This document shows positions 16,809-22,381 of a DNA stretch of 22,381 bases, in pieces (the first letter of the stretch is position 1; every line of letters starts with the position of its first letter). A program made the translations under genes and the position numbers. The DNA is taken from positions 1 to 22,381 of the forward strand of contig JBHHUS010000031.1 of NCBI GenBank assembly GCA_046861615.1, written 5' to 3'. The notes under the pieces were generated by a model. It worked only from the letters and a program-made list of their open reading frames with translations. It did not search any database and had not been told where the DNA came from. Source of the DNA: CAZNUM01 sp046861615. Lineage in GTDB: Bacteria > Fidelibacterota > Marinisomatia > Marinisomatales > TCS55.

Positions 16809-18074
16809 ATGGCTGAAATCAACATTGCCGTTCTTCAATTCCCCGGTTCCAATACCGAACGGGAAACCTGTATGGCTCTCCTGCGCTGTGGTATGATTCC
16901 CCATGAATTCTTCTGGAACCACAAAGTTGAAAGCTTAGCTCAATTCGATGGGTTCGTCCTGACAGGTGGTTTTTCTTACGAAGATCGCGTCCGGGCCGGT
17001 GTTCTGGCTTCTCTGGACCCCATTATGAACCAGATAAAAATTGAAAGTGAAAAAGGTAAACCGGTACTGGGGATTTGCAATGGTGCTCAAATCCTAGTAG
17101 AGTCAGGCTTGGTACCCGGGCTGAACGGATACCAATTAGGAATGGCGCTCACTGATAATAAACGCACTCAGGCCGGCCATGTAATGGGGGTTGGGTATTA
17201 CAATACCTGGGCAAATATTCAATGTGCAATCCCGCCGAAGAATTGTGCTTTTACCCGTGATTTAAAAAAGGGGGAATGGATAAAGATACCGGTTGCCCAT
17301 GGAGAGGGACGCTTTGTCCTCCCGCCTGAATTACTGGAAATACTAATTAATAACGACCAGACCGTATTCCGTTACTGTGACGACGATGGAAATATATTTC
17401 CCGAATTTCCAACCAACCCGAACGGTTCCACATATAACCTGGCGGCCGTCTGTAACCCTGCCGGGAACGTAATGGCTCTCATGCCTCACCCTGAGCGCAC
17501 ACCTAATGGCAATGTAATTTTTACCTCCATGCGCAAATACATTCAAAGGAGAATGCCAACGAAACCTGCGTTCCTCGATTACACCCCTCCAGAAAAACCA
17601 GTCGTACAATATAAACGGAAGCAATCTTCGCTGGAGTGGCTGGTGAAATTAATTATTACCGATAATACGGCCATTTCAGTAAACAGTACCCTGGACCGCT
17701 TGGGCATTCCAGCAATCGTTAACCGGTACATCCATTGGGAAATTCAAATCGACCGCGACGATGTCGAAGTCCTCACAAATAAATTAATTGAATCTGGAGC
17801 GTTAATTAACACTAACAAAGAATATTTAACTGAGTTTTTGCCGGAAAGGGAAACTGTTGTCTATTTAATACGAAACACGGAAGACATGATCGGTCGCCGA
17901 AAACAGGAATTGCTCACCAGTACTTTTGGAATCACCGGAATAACTTCCATTAAACAGGGTGTTCTTTGGAATATCAAAGTAAACCATCCTAATTTTGAGT
18001 GCGTAATCAAACAGGTTCTGGAAACAAAAATCCTGTTCAATCCCTTTTCCCAGGAGCTTTATGCCTACCACTGA
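16809..18074 (+). CDS. purQ: fused FGAM synthase glutaminase PurQ with two tandem PurS-like domains
   Basis: At 421 residues this is far longer than PurQ (about 230-270). Residues 4-250 are a class I glutamine amidotransferase: LQFPGSNTERE, TGGFSYEDRVRAG (52-64), GICNGAQILVE (Cys90 nucleophile) and LMPHPERTP (His227, Glu229), with PurQ-specific features. Residues about 275-345 and 348-420 each show the beta-alpha-beta-alpha-beta layout of PurS. The second is clearer (VVYLIRN, KQELLTSTFGITGITSIKQG, VLWNIKV, VIKQVLETKILFNPFSQELY). No separate purS is in the window. The protein should supply ammonia to PurL and the PurS scaffold in one chain. Its last 14 bases overlap purC. The fusion is read directly from an uninterrupted frame; PurS homology of the first repeat is inference. 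Confidence 0.92.
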   Translation: MAEINIAVLQFPGSNTERETCMALLRCGMIPHEFFWNHKVESLAQFDGFVLTGGFSYEDRVRAGVLASLDPIMNQIKIESEKGKPVLGICNGAQILVESGLVPGLNGYQLGMALTDNKRTQAGHVMGVGYYNTWANIQCAIPPKNCAFTRDLKKGEWIKIPVAHGEGRFVLPPELLEILINNDQTVFRYCDDDGNIFPEFPTNPNGSTYNLAAVCNPAGNVMALMPHPERTPNGNVIFTSMRKYIQRRMPTKPAFLDYTPPEKPVVQYKRKQSSLEWLVKLIITDNTAISVNSTLDRLGIPAIVNRYIHWEIQIDRDDVEVLTNKLIESGALINTNKEYLTEFLPERETVVYLIRNTEDMIGRRKQELLTSTFGITGITSIKQGVLWNIKVNHPNFECVIKQVLETKILFNPFSQELYAYH

Positions 18075-19041
18075 CTACACAAAACAAATCCAGTCAGCAC
18101 TTAACAACTGTTTAACCACTATTAATTTACCGTGGGAGCAAAAACACTCGGGAAAAGTACGGGAACGATTTGAGGCCAATGATTTAACGGTGTTAATTAC
18201 TACCGACCGCCAAAGTGCTTTCGATCGGTTGTTAGCGGTGGTCCCGTTTAAGGGACAGGTACTGAACCTCACCAGCGCCTGGTGGTTTGAACAAACGGCC
18301 GAGTTAGTGCCCAACCACCTCATATCCGTTCCCGATCCGAATGTAACCATTGCCAGAAAATGTACTATTTTCCCGGTCGAAATCGTCGTTCGGGGCTACA
18401 TCACCGGAAGCACCAGCACATCACTGTGGACCGTTTACAACCAGGGAAACCGGGAATACTGCGGGAATCAATTACCAGAGGGGCTGGTAAAAAATCAACA
18501 ATTAGAGACTAATCTATTAACTCCAACCACAAAAGACATTAAACACGATCGCCCTGTAAGTCCGGAGGAAATAATATCTGGCGGTCTAATGAGTGCGGAG
18601 GATTGGAATCTTTGCAGTCAGATGGCGCAGAAACTATTCATCTTCGGACAGCGGAAGGCCCTGGAAAACGGCCTGATCTTAGTGGATACAAAATATGAAA
18701 TGGGTCACGATCCCAGCGGGAAGATTATGGTGGTAGATGAAATCCACACTCCAGATTCAAGCCGCTACTGGTTGGCCTCCAACTACAGGGAACGGTTTGA
18801 AAAAGGTTTGGAGCCTGAAAGCATTGACAAAGAATTTCTCCGGCTTTGGTATGTCAACCATTGCGATCCCTACCACGATCCGGAATTACCACCAGCCCCG
18901 GATAATTTAGTCGTAGAATTATCCCGGCGCTATATTCAACTTTACGAATTGATAACCGGAACACAGTTTCCATTTCCAGATATAAACATTCCCATCGAAG
19001 AACGCATCCGAAAAAATCTGGACATATGTTTCAATTCCTAA
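18061..19041 (+). CDS. purC: SAICAR synthase (phosphoribosylaminoimidazole-succinocarboxamide synthase)
   Basis: The 326-residue product is of the longer PurC type (E. coli 237, yeast about 306). It ligates aspartate to CAIR with ATP. Visible: SGKVRERFEAN (30-40, nucleotide loop), LITTDRQSAFDRLL (45-58), PFKGQVLNLTSAWWF, the signature FPVEIVVRGYITGS (104-117), LILVDTKYEMGHD and VVDEIHTPDSSRYW. Its ATG lies 14 bases inside the end of purQS (18061-18074) in another frame, implying coupled translation. The next gene encodes the enzyme that makes its substrate, echoing the fused PAICS enzyme of animals. Confidence 0.97.
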   Translation: MPTTDYTKQIQSALNNCLTTINLPWEQKHSGKVRERFEANDLTVLITTDRQSAFDRLLAVVPFKGQVLNLTSAWWFEQTAELVPNHLISVPDPNVTIARKCTIFPVEIVVRGYITGSTSTSLWTVYNQGNREYCGNQLPEGLVKNQQLETNLLTPTTKDIKHDRPVSPEEIISGGLMSAEDWNLCSQMAQKLFIFGQRKALENGLILVDTKYEMGHDPSGKIMVVDEIHTPDSSRYWLASNYRERFEKGLEPESIDKEFLRLWYVNHCDPYHDPELPPAPDNLVVELSRRYIQLYELITGTQFPFPDINIPIEERIRKNLDICFNS

Positions 19042-19089
19042 TACCGTAATGATTCCAGCCATTAATCCTGTAAGGAGCATAAACCAATT

Positions 19090-19485
19090 ATGAAAGCAGT
19101 CATTATCAGCGGATCAACCAGCGATTATGAACATGTTCTTAAAATCACCAAGGAATTAGATTGTCTCAATATCCCCTGGGATCAGCACGTTGCCTCTGCT
19201 CACAAGGAGCCCCAAAAAGTATTACAAATTCTGGCAGATTATAAGCAGGAGCCAACCCTTGTATTTGTAACTGTGGCCGGTCGCAGCAATGCCTTGAGCG
19301 GTTTTGTGGCTGCAAATTCCCGCTTCCCAACCCTGGCCTGTCCACCATTTAAAGATAAGTTGGACATGCTAGTGAATATTCAATCCACGCTCCAAATGCC
19401 AAGTCAAACGCCCGTTTTGACAGTACTGGAGCCTAAAAATTGTGCTTTGGCAGTTAAAAGAATTTTTGACTTACACCAAGGGTAA
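19090..19485 (+). CDS. purE: AIR carboxylase PurE, class II type
   Basis: The 131-residue product is a little shorter than typical PurE (about 160). It has the flavodoxin-like N-terminal loop ISGSTSDYEH (6-15), the SAHKEP loop (36-41), AGRSNALSGF (63-72), ACPPF (83-87), LQMPSQTP (101-108) and VLEPKNCAL (112-120). Class I enzymes have SAHRTP and AGxAAHLPG; the SAHK, AGRSN and CPP pattern is that of class II (animal PAICS and Treponema denticola PurE), which carboxylates AIR directly with CO2 and needs no PurK. No purK is present here, consistent with this. AAGGAG lies 12 bases before ATG, a rather long spacing. Confidence 0.93.
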   Translation: MKAVIISGSTSDYEHVLKITKELDCLNIPWDQHVASAHKEPQKVLQILADYKQEPTLVFVTVAGRSNALSGFVAANSRFPTLACPPFKDKLDMLVNIQSTLQMPSQTPVLTVLEPKNCALAVKRIFDLHQG

Positions 19486-19499
19486 AACACGAGCAATAA

Positions 19500-20870
19500 A
19501 TGCCTGATCAATCACAGTCTTTGAACAGTTTATCCCCCTTAGATGGACGCTACGCTGACGACTTGGCGGAATTGAGTGCTTATTTTTCAGAAAAGGCTCT
19601 GATTCAATACCGTGTAAAAATTGAAATTGAATATTTAATTGCCCTCAGCCAGATCCCGGGGATCCCGGAACTACCACCCCTATCCTCCCGGGAACAAGGC
19701 AAAATGCGAAAGCTGGTTGAAACCTTCAAAGTAGAAGATGCTATCGAAATCAAGAAAATCGAGGCCGATATTCACCACGATGTAAAGGCAGTTGAATATT
19801 TTCTACGCCCCCGCCTGGAAGCAATCGTTTCCAAAACCCTGACTCCATGGATTCACTTCGCCCTTACTTCTGAAGACGTCAATAATCTGGCCTATGCACT
19901 CATGTGGCAGGACGCTTTGATGAAAGTTTATCTCCCAAGATCGGAACAGTTGTTAGAACACTTTAAGCGATGGGCTCACGACTATTCCGAAACGTCTCTT
20001 CTGGCCCTGACCCATGGTCAGCCGGCGACTCCCACCACCTTTGGCAAAGAAATTAATGTATTCTATCATCGTTTAAAGCGTCAGTACCGTGCTCTTAAGA
20101 ATCACCGCTTAACCGGAAAACTGAATGGTGCTACCGGCACCTGGGGCGCTCATCTAACAGCCTATCCTGAGATCAACTGGATTCAATTTTCCCGACGGTT
20201 CATCAGCGGTTTGGGGCTGAAGCCGAATGATATTACGACTCAGGTAGAGCCAAACGATTCAGCCGCTGAGAGTTATCATGTCCTGGTACGGATTCACACT
20301 ATTCTCATCGATTTCTGCCGGGACATCTGGTTCTACATCAGTCGAGGTTTACTAAGTCAGGATAAACAGGCTGGTGAAGTTGGCTCTTCAACCATGCCTC
20401 ACAAAGTCAATCCGATTCACTTTGAAAATGCCGAGGGGAATCTGCTGTTGGCTAATGCTCTTTTAAATGAACTGGCCACCACCCTGCCCATATCCAGGCT
20501 CCAGCGGGACCTCTCCGGGAGTACCACAAAACGCAATCAGGGAACTGCCATGGGATATGCCATTCTGGCGATGGGAAGTCTTACGAAGGGGCTTGGACGA
20601 ATCTCGATCAATGACCGCGCCATGGCTGAAGAACTTGATCAACACTGGGAAGTTTTGGCGGAGGCGGTCCAGACAATTCTCAGGAAACATGGACAGACAA
20701 CCGCCTATCAGTTGCTTAAAGATTTCAGTCGCGGGGAAACCATTACCCGGGCCGATCTGGCAAATTTCATCACTACATTGAAGATCCCTTTGGATGAAAA
20801 ACGGAAGCTTCTTTCCCTGACACCTGCGGATTATATTGGCTTGGCTCCTTACCTTGCGAGGCTTTCCTGA
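19500..20870 (+). CDS. purB: adenylosuccinate lyase
   Basis: The 456-residue product is the long E. coli-like form of PurB, a fumarase/aspartase-superfamily enzyme. It removes fumarate from SAICAR and from adenylosuccinate, so it serves both PurC and PurA of this operon. Motifs: LSPLDGRYADDLAELSAYFSE (11-31), EADIHHDVKAVEYFL (88-102), TSEDVNN (123-129), LTHGQPATPTTFGKE (170-184; His172 acts in catalysis), and the superfamily signature GSSTMPHKVNPIHFEN (295-310; flexible serine loop). Its TGA ends one base before the purF start codon, suggesting tight coupling. Confidence 0.98.
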   Translation: MPDQSQSLNSLSPLDGRYADDLAELSAYFSEKALIQYRVKIEIEYLIALSQIPGIPELPPLSSREQGKMRKLVETFKVEDAIEIKKIEADIHHDVKAVEYFLRPRLEAIVSKTLTPWIHFALTSEDVNNLAYALMWQDALMKVYLPRSEQLLEHFKRWAHDYSETSLLALTHGQPATPTTFGKEINVFYHRLKRQYRALKNHRLTGKLNGATGTWGAHLTAYPEINWIQFSRRFISGLGLKPNDITTQVEPNDSAAESYHVLVRIHTILIDFCRDIWFYISRGLLSQDKQAGEVGSSTMPHKVNPIHFENAEGNLLLANALLNELATTLPISRLQRDLSGSTTKRNQGTAMGYAILAMGSLTKGLGRISINDRAMAEELDQHWEVLAEAVQTILRKHGQTTAYQLLKDFSRGETITRADLANFITTLKIPLDEKRKLLSLTPADYIGLAPYLARLS

Positions 20871-20871
20871 T

Positions 20872-22344
20872 ATGTGTGGTCTGGCAGGAATTATCTCCAG
20901 CGCGCCGGTGGCCAGTGAACTTTATGAAAGCCTGATTCACCTACAGCACCGAGGGCAGGATGCCGCTGGCATCACCACCTACCGCAGGCGAATGCACAAG
21001 GAAAAGGGGCTAGGTCTAGTCCGAGACATCTTTACCGAAGAAAATATTTCATTCCTGAAAGGAAACATTGGCATCGCTCACACTCGTTACCCGACTCACG
21101 GAGGTTTTGGGCACGGGGAAATTCAACCATTCTGGACCTCAGTACCCTACGGTATTGCCCTGGCACATAATGGCAACCTGACCAATTACACTGAGCTGGC
21201 TGAAAATATCACCAAACGAGACAGCCGCTATTTGAACACCACCAGCGACACAGAGGTTCTGTTACACCTGTTTGCCGATTCACTACACATGCCAAAATCA
21301 CCCACTACCAGCGAAGATTTTTTCAACCTTTTATGCAATGCGGTCACTTCCATTTTTGAAAACGTCCAAGGCGCCTATTCAGTCGTAAGCCTGATCATCG
21401 GCCGGGGACTAGTGGTATTCCGGGATCCTCACGGCATCCGGCCCTTGGTAAAGGGGATACGAATCAACGGTCACGGCACTACTGACTACATCTTTGGTTC
21501 GGAAAATACAATGTTTTACTCCCTGGGCTACCGTCCCCGTGGAAATGTATTGCCGGGAGAAATCATTTATATTGATGAGCGGGGCCATTATTTCAGCAAG
21601 CGATTAAAAAAAGAAATCTTCAGTCCCTGCATCTTTGAATACGTTTACTTTTCCCGGCCCGATGCCACCTTAAACGATGTCAGTGTGTACCGATCCCGGT
21701 TACGCATGGGCCAAAACCTGGCCAATAAGTGGAAATTGAAATATCCGGAGAAGAATCCCGATATTGTCATTCCCGCCCCCAGTACAGCCAATACAGCAGC
21801 ACTTTCGCTGGCACACGAGCTCAATGTGCGTTATTCGGAAGGGTTATATAAAAATCCTTTCATCGGTCGGACATTTATTATGCCCGGTCAAAAAATCCGC
21901 AAACAATCCATCCACTTCAAGTTGGTCCCCCAGGAATTCGAAATCCGGGATAAAAAAGTAATGATCGTAGATGATAGCATCGTACGCGGAAATACCAGTC
22001 GCGAGATTGTAAGAATGGTGCGTGATTTCGGGGCTGAGGAAGTCTATTTTGTCAGTGCCTGTCCACCGGTTACATCACCCTGTTTCTACGGCGTGGATAT
22101 GCCCACCCGGGGAGAACTGATTGCTGGGAATAAAAATGCGGAAGCAATCCAAGAGTACATCGGGGCCGATATATTACTTTACCAAGAAACTGACGATCTG
22201 GTGGAAGCCGTCACCCGTAAAGGAGATCATCATATTGATCGTCCCTGCATGGCTTGCCTGAACGGGGAGTATATTACCCGCGGAGTCACAGCGGATAAAA
22301 TGCTGGAACTGGAACAGCTGCGCCAGGAGGATCGTTCAGCGTGA
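20872..22344 (+). CDS. purF: amidophosphoribosyltransferase (glutamine PRPP amidotransferase)
   Basis: A frame opens earlier at 20836, but the correct start is ATG 20872, which makes Cys2 the N-terminal nucleophile after Met removal (MCGLAGI). It gives 490 residues. The N-terminal Ntn glutaminase shows LQHRGQDAAGI, HTRYPTHGG, LAHNGNLTN and SSDTEV-like NTTSDTEVLLH; the C-terminal phosphoribosyltransferase shows NPFIGRTFIMPGQ and the PRPP loop VMIVDDSIVRGNTS (363-376). Cys253 (SPCIFEYVYFSRPD), Cys404 (SPCFYG), Cys459 and Cys462 (PCMAC) match the [4Fe-4S] ligand positions of Bacillus PurF, yet there is no propeptide. It catalyses the committed step of purine synthesis and is normally feedback-inhibited by purine nucleotides. 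Confidence 0.97.
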   Translation: MCGLAGIISSAPVASELYESLIHLQHRGQDAAGITTYRRRMHKEKGLGLVRDIFTEENISFLKGNIGIAHTRYPTHGGFGHGEIQPFWTSVPYGIALAHNGNLTNYTELAENITKRDSRYLNTTSDTEVLLHLFADSLHMPKSPTTSEDFFNLLCNAVTSIFENVQGAYSVVSLIIGRGLVVFRDPHGIRPLVKGIRINGHGTTDYIFGSENTMFYSLGYRPRGNVLPGEIIYIDERGHYFSKRLKKEIFSPCIFEYVYFSRPDATLNDVSVYRSRLRMGQNLANKWKLKYPEKNPDIVIPAPSTANTAALSLAHELNVRYSEGLYKNPFIGRTFIMPGQKIRKQSIHFKLVPQEFEIRDKKVMIVDDSIVRGNTSREIVRMVRDFGAEEVYFVSACPPVTSPCFYGVDMPTRGELIAGNKNAEAIQEYIGADILLYQETDDLVEAVTRKGDHHIDRPCMACLNGEYITRGVTADKMLELEQLRQEDRSA

Positions 22345-22381
22345 GAGTCCTTCTGATCGGCTCCGGAGCCCGGGAACATGC
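22341..22381 (+). CDS. purD: GAR synthetase (phosphoribosylamine-glycine ligase), N-terminus only
   Basis: GTG at 22341 overlaps the purF stop (GTGA, 4 bases) and is preceded by AGGAGG ten bases upstream. The 13 readable codons give MRVLLIGSGAREH, the invariant PurD N-terminus with its nucleotide-fold glycine loop. PurD joins glycine to the phosphoribosylamine made by PurF, so the order purF-purD follows the pathway. The gene runs off the right edge. Confidence 0.9.
   Translation, partial: MRVLLIGSGAREH

Noticed and set aside
20836..20871. Twelve-residue N-terminal extension of PurF that might be a propeptide.
   Set aside because: It overlaps the purB end, and Met directly precedes the catalytic Cys, which indicates simple Met removal. 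Known propeptides do not end in an initiator Met.

Overview
The window reads as a chromosomal segment of a Gram-negative bacterium of moderate GC content. The Gram-negative assignment rests on predicted outer-membrane barrels, a LolA-like lipoprotein-sorting protein and many Sec signal peptides. The FCB-like style of the secreted proteins and the make-up of the purine enzymes (a PurQ-PurS fusion, a class II PurE) suggest the FCB / Marinimicrobia neighbourhood. That placement is inference, because no rRNA or marker gene is present. I see no tRNA, rRNA, CRISPR array, insertion sequence or phage gene.

Left part (1-6690, all minus strand). A TetR/AcrR-type repressor gene has a good sigma70-like promoter, with an imperfect palindrome just downstream of the -10. 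It overlaps by 4 bases (ATGA) the start of a LolA-like gene that runs off the left edge. Upstream of it lie a signal-peptide protein of probable beta-barrel type and a secreted endonuclease/exonuclease/phosphatase-fold protein, coupled by a TAATG overlap. Next come a threonine-synthase-like PLP enzyme whose zinc-ribbon N-terminus is encoded in frame but without an ordinary start codon, and a secreted DUF1028 protein with a TPR-like tail. After a 315-base gap with no gene come a single-domain asparaginase, an unexplained short reading frame containing an 11-bp inverted repeat, and a nitroreductase that closely resembles iodotyrosine deiodinase.

Middle part (6900-11940). A membrane-anchored PAF-acetylhydrolase-like esterase (plus) faces a secreted PEBP/YbhB-family protein (minus). 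Then comes a 979-residue outer-membrane protein that joins a gluzincin-like HExxH domain, a TolB/PD40 beta-propeller and a C-terminal Omp85-like barrel.

Right part (11976-22381, all plus strand). This is a purine biosynthesis operon in the order purA-purL-purM-purQS-purC-purE-purB-purF-purD, with purD cut by the right edge. Spacing is tight: 49, 17, 9, -14, 48, 14, 1 and -4 bases. The genes cover PRPP amination (PurF), the start of the GAR step (PurD), FGAM synthesis (PurL with PurQ and PurS), AIR, CAIR and SAICAR synthesis (PurM, PurE, PurC), the lyase used twice (PurB) and the first AMP-branch step (PurA). PurQ is fused to two tandem PurS-like units. PurE is of the class II (CO2-using) type, which fits the absence of purK. 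PurF keeps four cysteines at positions equivalent to the iron-sulfur ligands of the Bacillus enzyme but has no propeptide. PurN/PurT and PurH are not in the window.

The observations most worth following are the PurQ-PurS-PurS fusion, the missing start of the threonine synthase, the bacterial iodotyrosine deiodinase homologue, and the short ORF or RNA hairpin in front of the asparaginase.
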